This document shows, piece by piece, positions 1 to 8,824 of a stretch of DNA of 64,000 bases. Both the position numbers and the translations under genes were made by a program. The stretch is taken from contig NZ_JALKCV010000014.1 in assembly GCF_023634065.1 (NCBI RefSeq), positions 62,001-126,000 of the forward strand, in the 5' to 3' direction. This stretch comes from Microbulbifer litoralis (GTDB taxonomy: Bacteria > Pseudomonadota > Gammaproteobacteria > Pseudomonadales > Cellvibrionaceae). The notes below the pieces were generated by a model. The model was given only the letters and a program-made list of their open reading frames with translations. It searched no databases and had not been told where the DNA came from. Each line of letters starts with the position of its first letter. Within the stretch, counting starts at the first letter, position 1.

Positions 1-938
1 CCGATCTCGCCCCAGCCGAAAATGCCCGGGTAGAAGTGCATCTCGAAGGCGACATTGGTCATGCCCGCGTCCGCCGGTGCGGGGTAGGCGTCGAGTCCCT
101 GCGAATGGCCGGGCAGGATCACCACCGTGTCGCTGTCGACGGCGCGGATGGCGTCGTGGAGTTGGATCGCTTCCGCGGCCAGGTTTTCCGGCGTGGTGCC
201 CCAGGGTTCGTTGAGCACGCCGTAGGCGGCTATCGCCTCGCGATCGGCGTAGCGGCTGGCGATCTGTTTCCACAGCCACTCGGTGCGCTGCTGGTATTCG
301 GCGCTGTCCCAGTATTCGTTGTGGTCGGCGCAGCCGCTGTGGTGTTCCCAGCCCTGGGCGCCAACGGCGCCGTGCAGGTCGAGAATCACATAGAGTCCGC
401 GAGCCTCGGCCTGTTCGATGGCCCGATCCAGGTATTGCCAGGCGTCTTCGCGCAGCGTCATCGGGTTGCGTTCGTCTTCGACCAGGTTCCAGATAAAGGG
501 CAACCGCACGACGTTGAAGCCGAAGGATTCGATCAGGTCCCAGTCGCGCTCCCGGATCCAGTTGTCCCGGAACAGGTCCATCAGGCGCTCGCGCTCGGCA
601 AAGCCGAAGCGCTCGTCGAAAATACTCTCCAGCGTGCACTGGTCGTTCACCGCATCGGAGCTCTGGCCCATCATCCAGAATTCCTGCAGCAGCCAGTTGC
701 CCAGGTTGACGCCTTTCAGCAGTACCGGTTGCCCGTCTGCGTCGACCCAGCGGGTGCCATCGGTGTGCAGTGGACTGAGCACATCGGGTTCCGGCTCGGG
801 TTCTGGCTCGGGCTCAGGTTGAGGTTGCGGCTCGCTGACCGGCGGCGCACTGTCGCTGCCGTCGCAGGCGACCAGTTGGAACAGGGTGAGAAACAGCAGA
901 CTTCCCAGACAGATTCTTATGATTTTGGCGATTGTCAT
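1..938 (-). CDS. GH5-family secreted lipoprotein glucanase (3' end outside window)
   Basis: Partial gene: the first 312 codons are present and the C-terminus lies beyond base 1. The ATG at 938 follows a GGAG Shine-Dalgarno. Residues 1-25 form a lipoprotein signal ending in a lipobox (LVAC, C25), so the enzyme should be anchored to a membrane. Residues 36-51 are a Pro-Glu repeat linker. From about residue 58 the sequence is a GH5 (clan A) catalytic domain, with the acid/base Glu at E244 in the motif LNEPWG. The nucleophile Glu is not in the window. The domain is clearly paralogous to that of the modular GH5 gene at 6532-8607 (shared [23 protein letters not shown]). The NEPWG and GWEHHSGC blocks recall exo-beta-1,3-glucanase-like GH5 enzymes, so a beta-glucan substrate is likely but inferred. 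It is last in the minus-strand glycan locus, 94 bp after the GH3 gene. Confidence 0.88.
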   Translation of the reverse strand, partial: MTIAKIIRICLGSLLFLTLFQLVACDGSDSAPPVSEPQPQPEPEPEPEPEPDVLSPLHTDGTRWVDADGQPVLLKGVNLGNWLLQEFWMMGQSSDAVNDQCTLESIFDERFGFAERERLMDLFRDNWIRERDWDLIESFGFNVVRLPFIWNLVEDERNPMTLREDAWQYLDRAIEQAEARGLYVILDLHGAVGAQGWEHHSGCADHNEYWDSAEYQQRTEWLWKQIASRYADREAIAAYGVLNEPWGTTPENLAAEAIQLHDAIRAVDSDTVVILPGHSQGLDAYPAPADAGMTNVAFEMHFYPGIFGWGEI

Positions 939-957
939 TGTCGGAATCTCCGCGGCG

Positions 958-985
958 GTGTGCCGGCGATCCGTGGCCGGCACAC
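958..985. other. Intercistronic hairpin between the GH3 and GH5 genes
   Basis: A perfect 10-bp inverted repeat (GTGTGCCGGC / GCCGGCACAC) with an 8-nt loop lies between the GH3 stop and the GH5 start. No T-run follows on the minus strand, so it is more likely an mRNA-stabilising or attenuating element than a full intrinsic terminator. Confidence 0.5.
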
Positions 986-1032
986 GCTATTCGAATTTGC
1001 AGGGTGGGTATAGGCGCGCAGCGACGTGCCCA

Positions 1033-3318
1033 TCAACGCAGCGTGAAACGGCCCTCCAGCCCGGCCTCGGCATTGGGGGCGATCCAGACCCGGAATTCGC
1101 CCGGCTCGGCGACGCTCTGCATTTCCGCGTTGTGGAACGCGAGTTGATCCGCCCCGAGGCTGAAGGTCACCCGGCGCGATTCGCCCGCGGCCAGCTCGAT
1201 TCTCTCGAAGCCTTTCAGTTCGCGCACCGGTCGCGTGACGCTGCCCACCAGGTCGCGCACGTAGAGCTGCGGAATTTCGGTGGCGACGACATCGCCGGTG
1301 TTGGTGATGGTGGCGGAAACCCGCAGGGTGTCGTCCGCGCCAATCTCGTCGGTGCTCAGTTCCAGGTCGGAGTAGCGGAATTTGCTGTAGGTCAGCCCGT
1401 AGCCGAACGGGAACAGCGGCCGGTGGCCGTAGTCCAGCAGGTTGGAGGAGTTGCCGGGCTGGTGCTGGAAGACACCGGTTTCGATTTCGTCGATGCGGGT
1501 GTAGTTCTCGTCGGTGGCCGGGCGGCCGGTGGCCATATGGTTGTAGTAGATCGGGATCTGGCCGGCGCCCACGGGCCAGGACAGCGGCAGGCGGCCGGAG
1601 GGGGATTTTTCCCCGTAGAGCACATCCGCCAGTGCCGGGCCGGCCATGGTGCCCGGGTGCCAGGCCATCATCAGCGCGTCGGCCTGTTGCAGGGTTTCGT
1701 CCAGCTGCAGCGGGCGGCCGGCCATCAGCACCATGGCCAGCGGTTTGCCGGTGTCGGCCAGCTCGGCCACCAGTTGCGCCTGGGCGCCGGGCAGGCGGAT
1801 ATCGCCGCGGCTGTGGCCCTCGCCGGTGAGAATGGACTCTTCGCCGCCCACATACAGGATCACGTCGGCTTTTTCCGCTGCGGCCAGGGCGGCGGCAAAG
1901 CCTTTGCGATCGGTATCGCGGCTGTACGCCAGCCCCGGGGCATGGACGATCCTGCTTTCACCGGCGATTTGGCGCAGCGCCGGCAGCAGCGTGTGGGAAT
2001 ATTTTTTGTCGCCGTTGTAGATCCAGGTTCCCAGCTGTTCGTGCGGGGCTTCCGCCAGCGGGCCGATGACGGCTACGGTCTGGTCTTTGCGCAGTGGCAG
2101 CAGTTGGTCGTCGTTTTTGAGCAGTACGAAGGTCTGTTCCGCGGCGCTTTCGGCTTCGGCGAGAAACGCGTCGCTGCGGATGATTTTCTCGCGCGCTGCG
2201 GCATTTCCGGCGCGTGGGTAGGGATGCTGCCACAGGTCCAGGCGCAGTTTGATACGCAGGATATTGGCGACGGCGTTATCCAGTTGCCGTTTGGAAAACT
2301 CGCCCTCCTCGATCAGCAGCGGCAGGTAGTGCTCGTAGGTATCGGTATGCATTTCCATATCGATACCGGCGTTGGCGGCGAGCTTTGCCGCGTGCCTGGC
2401 GTCGCGGGCGAAGCCGTGCGGAATCATTTCCATCACGGAGTTCCAGTCGCTGACGACAAAACCGTCGAACCCCCATTCGTCGCGCAGTATCTGTTGTGTC
2501 AGCAGCGGGTTGGCGGTGCCGGGGATATCGTTCAGCGTGCTGTAGGAGCTCATGACGCTGGCCATGCCGGCGTCGACGGCGGCCTTGAACGGGGGCAGGT
2601 AGATATCCCGCAGGGTGCGCTCGGGAATATAGGCGCTGTTGTAGTCGCGCCCGCCCTCGGCGGCGCCGTAGCCGGCGAAGTGTTTGCCGCAGGCGGCGAG
2701 GCTGCTGGGGTCGCCGAGGTCGTCGCCCTGGAAGCCCTCGACCATGGCGGTGCCGAGTACGGAGGTGAGGTAGGGATCTTCACCGAGGGTTTCGGCGATA
2801 CGGCCCCAGCGCGGATCGCGGCTGATATCGATCATCGGGGCGAAGGTCCAGCGGATGCCGTCGGCACTGGCTTCGCGGGCGGCGACACGGGCGCCGCGGC
2901 GAATCAGGTCGGGGTTCCAGCTGGCGGCCTGGCCGAGCGGAATGGGGAAAATGGTTTCGTAGCCGTGGATCACGTCCTGGCCGAACAGCAGTGGGATGCC
3001 GCGGGGGCTTTCCTCCACGGCGATGCGCTGCAGTTCGGCGAAGGCGTTGTCGTCCACATCGCTGAAATTCACATTCAGGAAACCGCCGACCTTGCCGTCG
3101 CGGATGGCCTGTTTTATGGCGGGCATGTCCTCGCGGGAATAGGTGCCCCAGTCGCGCAGGGCGAGCTGGCCGACTTTTTCGCGCGTGGTCATTTTCGAGA
3201 GGAGTTGCTCGATACGTTTTTCGATATCCGTGTCACTCTGTGCCGCCTGCAGTGGCAGGGTGGTAAGGAGCATCAGCAGGGCGGCCACTAAACCGGGCCA
3301 CGTTCGAAGCTTTTTCAT
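1033..3318 (-). CDS. GH3 beta-glucosidase, periplasmic (BglX-like)
   Basis: A 761-residue glycoside hydrolase family 3 enzyme that should release glucose from the non-reducing ends of beta-gluco-oligosaccharides in the periplasm. The ATG at 3318 is chosen because CAGGTG lies 7 nt upstream and the signal peptide then starts MKKLRTW and is cleaved near QAAQ (residues 23-27). The order is signal peptide, TIM-barrel (about 35-350) with KHF (near 212) and the nucleophile Asp near D291 in VVSDW, an alpha/beta sandwich (about 390-600) with the likely acid/base Glu near E500 in LTGEGHSR, and a C-terminal fibronectin-III-like domain (about 655-750). Length and architecture match BglX. It is separated from the upstream receptor gene by a terminator and a REP pair, so it probably has its own promoter or depends on read-through. 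Confidence 0.93.
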   Translation of the reverse strand: MKKLRTWPGLVAALLMLLTTLPLQAAQSDTDIEKRIEQLLSKMTTREKVGQLALRDWGTYSREDMPAIKQAIRDGKVGGFLNVNFSDVDDNAFAELQRIAVEESPRGIPLLFGQDVIHGYETIFPIPLGQAASWNPDLIRRGARVAAREASADGIRWTFAPMIDISRDPRWGRIAETLGEDPYLTSVLGTAMVEGFQGDDLGDPSSLAACGKHFAGYGAAEGGRDYNSAYIPERTLRDIYLPPFKAAVDAGMASVMSSYSTLNDIPGTANPLLTQQILRDEWGFDGFVVSDWNSVMEMIPHGFARDARHAAKLAANAGIDMEMHTDTYEHYLPLLIEEGEFSKRQLDNAVANILRIKLRLDLWQHPYPRAGNAAAREKIIRSDAFLAEAESAAEQTFVLLKNDDQLLPLRKDQTVAVIGPLAEAPHEQLGTWIYNGDKKYSHTLLPALRQIAGESRIVHAPGLAYSRDTDRKGFAAALAAAEKADVILYVGGEESILTGEGHSRGDIRLPGAQAQLVAELADTGKPLAMVLMAGRPLQLDETLQQADALMMAWHPGTMAGPALADVLYGEKSPSGRLPLSWPVGAGQIPIYYNHMATGRPATDENYTRIDEIETGVFQHQPGNSSNLLDYGHRPLFPFGYGLTYSKFRYSDLELSTDEIGADDTLRVSATITNTGDVVATEIPQLYVRDLVGSVTRPVRELKGFERIELAAGESRRVTFSLGADQLAFHNAEMQSVAEPGEFRVWIAPNAEAGLEGRFTLR

Positions 3319-3371
3319 TGGTTGCACCTGTTTTTTAGACGTTTTTTAACGTATTCCAGTTTGGGAGTGTC

Positions 3372-3443
3372 GTAGGGTGCGCCGTGCGCACCGCCGAGGC
3401 CGGTGTGTGTCTGGAATCTTTCGGTGCGCACGGCGCACCCTAC
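3372..3443. repeat. REP-like inverted pair, family A
   Basis: Two 21-nt arms, beginning GTAGGGTGCGCC and ending GGCGCACCCTAC, face each other across 30 nt. The same unit occurs singly at 21803-21823 and 32846-32866 and as a pair at 46297-46349. Each arm is itself partly palindromic. All copies are intergenic. Confidence 0.85.
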
Positions 3444-3469
3444 GGGCTCAAACCCCAAAACTCGAGTTC

Positions 3470-3503
3470 AAAAAAGCCCCCAGGGAAGGGAATCGCTGGG
3501 GGC
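3470..3503 (-). terminator. Rho-independent terminator of the TonB receptor gene
   Basis: Read on the minus strand, an 8-bp GC stem (GCCCCCAG / CTGGGGGC) with a 12-nt loop is followed by six T. It starts 24 nt after the stop codon of the receptor gene at 3528. Confidence 0.8.
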
Positions 3504-3527
3504 AAGGGGAGAAGGGAGAATCATTCC

Positions 3528-6251
3528 CTAGAAGTTGTAATTCCCCCGCACACCGTAGAACCGCGGCATGGAAACCGGCCCCTTGATCACACCGTCGCCG
3601 CCGCCGGCCCAGTAGAACTCGGTCTGGTCGGTGGCGTTGTTGACGAAGGCCTCGACATTCCACTGGTCACCCGGCGCGCCGTATTTCAGTGTCAGGTTGA
3701 CGTTGTGGTGTTCCGGGCGCTCGTCGGTAAAGGCATCCGGGGTTTCGGTGGCGAATTTGTCCAGGTGTTTGTCCACGTTCTGGAAGGTGTAGTAGGACTG
3801 GTCGCGCCAGTAGACGTTGATGGCCGGCTCGAGGATGCTGCCGTCGTTGAACTCGAAGGTGTGGCTGTAGTTCAGCGACACGGCAAACGGCGGCGATACC
3901 GCCAGTTCGTTGCCCTTGAAGTTGGTGGTCAGCGTCTCGTTGCTGGGGTCGGTGGCGGCACCGCTGTCGATCTCGAACAGGTCGGTGGTGGCGTGGGCCC
4001 ACTGGTACATGAAGTCACTGGTGATTTCGGTGTCCAGCCAGGTGAAGTAGCCGTTGACGCGGCCGTTGGGGTAGGGCGCCCAGTCGAATTCCACTTCCAG
4101 GCCCTTGATCGCGGCGCTGCCGATATTCTCCGTCTGGAATACGGAGGCGCCTTCGGTGGTGACTTCGCCGGTGAGTTCGCCGGCGTTGTCCCGCTCCTGC
4201 ACGTAGACCGGGAACAGCACCTTGGCGGAGGCCGCCTGCATATCCTCGTAGTCGCTGTAGAAGAGGGTACCGGTCAGGTTCAGGCTGCCGTCGAGGAAGG
4301 TGCCCTTGGCGCCCAGTTCGTAGGTGGTGACGACTTCCGGCTCGTAGGTGTTTTCGAAACGTTTCTTGACGATGCGATCGCCGTTGTCGTCCACGGGATA
4401 TTCGGTGGTGATCGGGTCCTGTTCGTACTGCACCACCACGTCGCCGATACCGCCGGACTTGAAGCCGTTGGCCACATAGCCGAATACCATCAGGTCGTCG
4501 CTGACCTGGTAGTCCAGCCCCAAGCGGTAGTTGGTGAAATCCCAGGAGCCCTTGATCTCGTTGTTGGTGGCCGGCTCGTACATGGCGGAGTTGAGGAAAT
4601 AACCCGGCGGCAGCTGGTTGAAGGCGTCGCGGTCCCAGGCCGGGAAGCAGGCCTCGCCGGTCTGGGGGTTGATGGTGTCGGCGTTGCAGGCCAGGTTGCG
4701 GCCGCCGCGGTCCTGCTTGGTGTCCTTGGTGTAGCGCAGGCCGGCGGTCAGGGCCAGGCGATCGGTCAGGTCGTAGGTGGCCTGGGCGAACACCGCCTCG
4801 GACTTGAGGGTGCGATTGGGCTGATCCCAGAAGTCGGCGTTGTTGGCGCTGTTGATCCAGCCACCGGCCATGGCGTTGTCTTCCTGGAAATAGAAGAGCC
4901 CGGTGATCCACTGCAGCGGCCCGTCGCCGGTGGATTGCAATTGCAGCTCGTGGGACTGGGATTCGAAGGTGGCGTCGTCGAAGAAGATCGACATGTCCCA
5001 GCCGGTGATGCCGCGGTCCTGGTCGGATCTCTGCGAGCGCACCTGTTCCGCCCAGCCGGCGTTGTAGACGAGTTTCAGGCTGTCGCTGAGGTCCCAGTCC
5101 AGGTTGGAGCGCACCGTATCGATACTCAGGTCGACCATACCGGGCACGCTGACGTCGACCGTGAACTCGTCGGCGCCGGGGCCGTAGACGCTCTCGCAGC
5201 CGAGCAGCCCGGGTACCGGCTCGTCGGTGACGTTGCCGCCGATGGCGTCCAGGTAGTTGCCGTCGCCGTCCTTCAGTACGCGCTTGTCGGCCAGGTCGCA
5301 GTTGAGGGTGTCGGTGCTGCCGGCGCTGTTGTCGCGAAACTGCTCGTAGGACAGCATCCACGACAGCCGGTCACCGGGTTCCCACAGGCCGGCGATGCGG
5401 AAGGCGTACTGGTCTGAGTTGTTGTAGAAATCCTCCGGGTCCGCCTTTACCAGTTCCTGCACCGTGCCGCCGCCCCAGCGGTCGCGCTGGGTCAGGGTGC
5501 GGTCGCTGTCGGCGCCGCTGTAGGCGGGTGCGTTGACCACTTCCTCCGGCAGGTAGCGCGTATCCCACTGGTTGGGGTCGTAGTAGCCGTCCAGGTAGGA
5601 GTCGCGGGTCTCCTGCATGAAGGCGGCGCGCAGGGCGAAGGTGTCGCTGACCGGGATATTGATCATGCCGCGGGTCTGTTGATGGTTCCAGCGGCCGGCC
5701 TCCACGCCGATGGAGGCGTCGAAGGCCTCGAAGTCCGGGCGGCGGGATATGATGTTGACGCTGCCGACGGTGGAGTTGCGCCCGAACAGTGTGCCCTGGG
5801 GCCCGCGCATGGCCTCGACCCGCTCCACGTCGAACATCAGTGCCATGGCGCCCTGGGGGCGCGGCGAGTAGATGCCGTCCAGGTGCAGGCCCACGGAGGG
5901 ATCGCCCAGTTCGGTGATGTTGGTGGAACGCACGCCGCGCATGGAGATCACCGGCGCCGTCTGGGACGAGTCCATGGAGATTTCCATGTTCGGCACCAGC
6001 TTGGCCATATCCTTGACGTTGGTGATGCCCTGGCGGTCCAGGGATTCCTGGCCGAAGGCGGTGATGGAGATGGGGGTTTCCATCAGGCCGGTCTCGCGCT
6101 TGGTGGCGGTGACCGTCACTTCCTCCAGTTGCGTGGTGCGAACCGGCTTGTCGGTTTCCTCTGTGGTGTCATTCTGTGCGAGTGCGGGCAGGGCCCAGCA
6201 GGCATTGGCCAGCGCTACCGACAGCGCCAGCGGGGTGCGTAGTTTTTGCAT
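3528..6251 (-). CDS. TonB-dependent outer-membrane receptor (907 aa)
   Basis: An outer-membrane receptor expected to import a ligand with TonB/ExbBD energy. Residues 1-25 are a signal peptide ending at ALPALAQ. A TonB-box-like segment (LEEVTVTATK) is near 42-51, a plug domain spans about 55-170 (GVRSTNITELGDPSVGLHLDG, MRGPQGTLFGRNS), and a 22-strand-type barrel runs to the C-terminal aromatic residue (YGVRGNYNF). There is no N-terminal signalling domain, so it is not a FecA-type transducer. Its place between GH5 and GH3 genes suggests an oligosaccharide substrate, but receptors of this sequence type also import siderophores and other ligands, so specificity is inferred from context only. The upstream gap carries a CGAACGC-type palindrome that is also found in front of the GH5/CBM6 gene. 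Confidence 0.92.
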   Translation of the reverse strand: MQKLRTPLALSVALANACWALPALAQNDTTEETDKPVRTTQLEEVTVTATKRETGLMETPISITAFGQESLDRQGITNVKDMAKLVPNMEISMDSSQTAPVISMRGVRSTNITELGDPSVGLHLDGIYSPRPQGAMALMFDVERVEAMRGPQGTLFGRNSTVGSVNIISRRPDFEAFDASIGVEAGRWNHQQTRGMINIPVSDTFALRAAFMQETRDSYLDGYYDPNQWDTRYLPEEVVNAPAYSGADSDRTLTQRDRWGGGTVQELVKADPEDFYNNSDQYAFRIAGLWEPGDRLSWMLSYEQFRDNSAGSTDTLNCDLADKRVLKDGDGNYLDAIGGNVTDEPVPGLLGCESVYGPGADEFTVDVSVPGMVDLSIDTVRSNLDWDLSDSLKLVYNAGWAEQVRSQRSDQDRGITGWDMSIFFDDATFESQSHELQLQSTGDGPLQWITGLFYFQEDNAMAGGWINSANNADFWDQPNRTLKSEAVFAQATYDLTDRLALTAGLRYTKDTKQDRGGRNLACNADTINPQTGEACFPAWDRDAFNQLPPGYFLNSAMYEPATNNEIKGSWDFTNYRLGLDYQVSDDLMVFGYVANGFKSGGIGDVVVQYEQDPITTEYPVDDNGDRIVKKRFENTYEPEVVTTYELGAKGTFLDGSLNLTGTLFYSDYEDMQAASAKVLFPVYVQERDNAGELTGEVTTEGASVFQTENIGSAAIKGLEVEFDWAPYPNGRVNGYFTWLDTEITSDFMYQWAHATTDLFEIDSGAATDPSNETLTTNFKGNELAVSPPFAVSLNYSHTFEFNDGSILEPAINVYWRDQSYYTFQNVDKHLDKFATETPDAFTDERPEHHNVNLTLKYGAPGDQWNVEAFVNNATDQTEFYWAGGGDGVIKGPVSMPRFYGVRGNYNF

Positions 6252-6384
6252 TGTGTTTCTCTCATCCGGGTTTATTGTTATCCGCGACCGCCGTTGGCGG
6301 CCGTTACCCCTGCGGTGGGCGCAACGTCGGCGCCCGGGAGAAAAGTGCCGCGATTGGCGGTGGCCGTCGTCCGAGTAAGCGGTT

Positions 6385-6396
6385 CGAACGCATTCG
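6385..6396. promoter_or_regulatory. Candidate operator upstream of the TonB receptor (site 1)
   Basis: CGAACGCATTCG lies 134 bp upstream of the receptor start. It differs by one base from the perfect palindrome CGAACGCGTTCG at 8713-8724, in front of the co-oriented GH5/CBM6 gene. A 12-mer with one mismatch shared by two genes of one locus suggests a common regulator. The rest of the 280-bp gap (6252-6531) shows no ORF and no clear terminator. Confidence 0.4.
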
Positions 6397-6531
6397 GTCG
6401 ACCGGGGGCCGCGTTCGGCTGCGGCAGGTTTTCTCGAACCAGTTAATTTACTTTTAAATCAATGACTTGTAGCTGTCCTCCCGGCCGCGGTCGGCGGTGC
6501 CACTTCCGCCCCGCAGCCAGGTGGGACGCCG

Positions 6532-8607
6532 CTATTGCGGCGTCAGCTCGAACCAGTTGAAGTTCCAGCCGCCGCTCTCGGCCCACACCACCAGGTCCTG
6601 GCGGCCGGCTTCCAGGTAGACGCTGGTGCCGATGGTGGTCCAGTTCTGCCAGCCGCCGGTGTCCGGGATCGCCAGCGCCGCAGTCAGGTCGGTCCCATCC
6701 TGCCCGAGGATCACCTGCCCGCCGCCGCCACTGGAAGCCACGCGGTACTCCAGCGTGTACCAGCCGCTGGCCTGCACGTCGATGCGGTAGGACAGCCAGT
6801 CGCCGGCCTCGATATGGCCGATATTGATACCGCCGCCGGTGTCTCCGGTGGCCTCGGAGCGGACGCCGGACTGCCAGTTGAAATGCTGCGCCTGGATGCG
6901 GCCAGGGGCGGTGTTTTCCATCGTCATCCAGGTGCGCAGGGCGCGGTTGGGCGCCAGCGGCTGGCTCGAGAAGCTGCGGAAGAAGTTCTCGATCTCGGCG
7001 CTGGAGGCGGTGGCCAGGTTGGGGACCTGCATGGGCCCGCTGTTGGCGACCATGCCCCAGGGCCAGCTCTGCGAGCCGTCGCCGCCGGTGCCGCCGAGGG
7101 ACACGGTCTTGTAGGCCCAGTTGGTGGAGGCCCAGCCGAAGTTGGAGAAGACCCGCGGGGTCAGTGCGCCCAACGGCGCGCCCTGAGCGCCGGAGATGGT
7201 CCAGGGTTGGTATTCGCCGACCAGGAAGGCGGTGTCGAGCCCACTCAGCCGGTTGTTCCACTCGCAGACGCCGGTGGTGCCGTCGGGGCCGCAGAAGAGC
7301 CAGTCGTTCTGCACCTGGTAGCCGGGCTCGCCCCAGCCGAACAGGCCCGGGTAAAAATGCATCTCGAAGGCGACGTTACTCATGCCGCGGTCGGCGGGAT
7401 TGCCGTAGGCGTCGATGCCGCTGTTGTGGCCGGGCAGGATGATCACGTGGTTCGTGTCCTTGGCGCGCACCACCTGGTAGAGCTCGGTGATGAAGTCCGC
7501 CAGGGTGGTGGCGTCCGTGCCCCAGGGCTCGTTCAGCAGGCCGTAGCCGGCCACGGCGCTGCGCCCGGCGTAGCGCGAGGCAATCATGTCCCAGAGCCAC
7601 TTGGTGCGGTCGCGGTAGGTGGGATTGCCCCAGAGTTCATTGCGGTCTGCGCAGCCGGAGTGGTGTTCCCAGCCCTGGCTGCCGACGGCACCGTGCAGGT
7701 CGAGGATCACGTACATGCCGCGCTGCTCGGCCTGGTCGATGGCCCGGTCCAGGTAGTGCCAGGCGTCGTCGCGCAGGGTGTAGGGCCGGGTCTCGTCCTC
7801 GATCAGGCTGTACCAGAAAGGCAGGCGGACGACATTGAGGCCGAAGCTGGCCATCAGGTCCCAGTCGCGCTCGGTAATCCAGTTGTCGCGGAAGACCTCC
7901 ATCAGGCGTTCCTTTTCCGCGCGACCGAAGCGCTGGGTGAAGTTGTCTTCCAGAGTGCACTGGTCCTGGAACTGGTCGCTGAGGTTCATCATCCAGAACT
8001 CCAGTTGCAGCCAGTTGCCGATATTGGTGCCCACCAGGTCGACGCGATTGCCGTCGGCGTCGTGCCAGTAGCGGCCGCTCTGGTGCAGCATCGGCAGGCT
8101 GTCGCCGCTCTCCGGTTCGAGGCGGAACCAGTTCAGGTTCCAGCCGCCGCTCTCGGCCCAGACCACCAGATCCTGCTGGCCGCTGTCCAGGTGGACGCGG
8201 GTGGAAACCGTCTGCCAGTTCTGCCAGCCGCCGGTGTTGGGCACGGCGGTGGCTGCGGTCAGGTCCTGGCCGTCCCGGCCCAGGATCACCCGGCCGCCGC
8301 TGTTGGGCGAGGCGACACGGTATTCGAGCTGGTACCAGCCGCTGCTGCCCACGTCGACGTGGTAGGAGAGCCAGTCGCCGGTCTCGATCCAGCCGACGTT
8401 GTCGCCACCGCCGCTGTCGCTTGTGGCCTCCAACTGGATGCCGGACATGGCGCTGTAGTGTTCCGCCTCGACGGTGCCCGGCAGCGCTGTCTGCGCCGGG
8501 CTGGCCTGGGCGAACAGCAGTGCCGCGGCGGCTGCCAGCAGGAATTTCCACCGGCGGCTGGAGGTCCCGGCGGCAATGCCGGGGCATTGGTGCGATAGGT
8601 TGCTCAT
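6532..8607 (-). CDS. Modular CBM6-GH5-CBM6 secreted glucanase
   Basis: A 691-residue secreted enzyme. The ATG at 8607 has GAGGA 7 nt upstream; a GTG one codon earlier would add a single residue. The signal peptide ends near residue 39 (ASPAQ). Residues about 42-164 and 566-691 are two CBM6-type carbohydrate-binding modules with the same blocks (GDWLSY, GGWQNW, QDLVVWAESGGWN). Between them, about 180-550, lies a GH5 domain with acid/base E360 (LLNEPWG) and probable nucleophile E465 (FLVGEYQPW). The flanking modules and the GH5 subtype suit attack on insoluble beta-glucan, perhaps beta-1,3. The catalytic domain is a close paralogue of the GH5 at 1-938, which lacks binding modules. The gene is first in the minus-strand glycan locus and divergent from the AraC-type regulator. 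Confidence 0.93.
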   Translation of the reverse strand: MSNLSHQCPGIAAGTSSRRWKFLLAAAAALLFAQASPAQTALPGTVEAEHYSAMSGIQLEATSDSGGGDNVGWIETGDWLSYHVDVGSSGWYQLEYRVASPNSGGRVILGRDGQDLTAATAVPNTGGWQNWQTVSTRVHLDSGQQDLVVWAESGGWNLNWFRLEPESGDSLPMLHQSGRYWHDADGNRVDLVGTNIGNWLQLEFWMMNLSDQFQDQCTLEDNFTQRFGRAEKERLMEVFRDNWITERDWDLMASFGLNVVRLPFWYSLIEDETRPYTLRDDAWHYLDRAIDQAEQRGMYVILDLHGAVGSQGWEHHSGCADRNELWGNPTYRDRTKWLWDMIASRYAGRSAVAGYGLLNEPWGTDATTLADFITELYQVVRAKDTNHVIILPGHNSGIDAYGNPADRGMSNVAFEMHFYPGLFGWGEPGYQVQNDWLFCGPDGTTGVCEWNNRLSGLDTAFLVGEYQPWTISGAQGAPLGALTPRVFSNFGWASTNWAYKTVSLGGTGGDGSQSWPWGMVANSGPMQVPNLATASSAEIENFFRSFSSQPLAPNRALRTWMTMENTAPGRIQAQHFNWQSGVRSEATGDTGGGINIGHIEAGDWLSYRIDVQASGWYTLEYRVASSGGGGQVILGQDGTDLTAALAIPDTGGWQNWTTIGTSVYLEAGRQDLVVWAESGGWNFNWFELTPQ

Positions 8608-8712
8608 CACGCTTTCCTCGATTTATTGGTGTTGTTGTGGCGCGGGCAGTCTGGAATGGCGCGGGCGGGGCAGTCGTTCGAATGGCGGCGATTTGTCCAA
8701 TTAACCGCTTGT

Positions 8713-8724
8713 CGAACGCGTTCG
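8713..8724. promoter_or_regulatory. Candidate operator between GH5/CBM6 and the regulator (site 2)
   Basis: CGAACGCGTTCG is a perfect 12-bp palindrome in the 217-bp divergent region, 106 bp from the GH5/CBM6 start and 101 bp from the regulator start. Near-identity with the site at 6385-6396 supports a functional operator. Bases 8675-8684 (CGTTCGAATG) may be a degenerate extra half-site. Confidence 0.45.
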
Positions 8725-8824
8725 CCTGGTTTTCCGGTATCCGAACCCGGTGCCGGGCGGGGTGTTATCCGACGGGGTTTGGGATAAGATCCGGCGGACG
8801 GTCAAACAATAAAAATAGAGCGCG

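Noticed and set aside
886..3291. 801-residue open frame on the plus strand
   Set aside because: Antisense shadow of the GH3 gene; Gly/Val/Gln-rich composition without motifs, and the minus strand has a complete recognisable enzyme.
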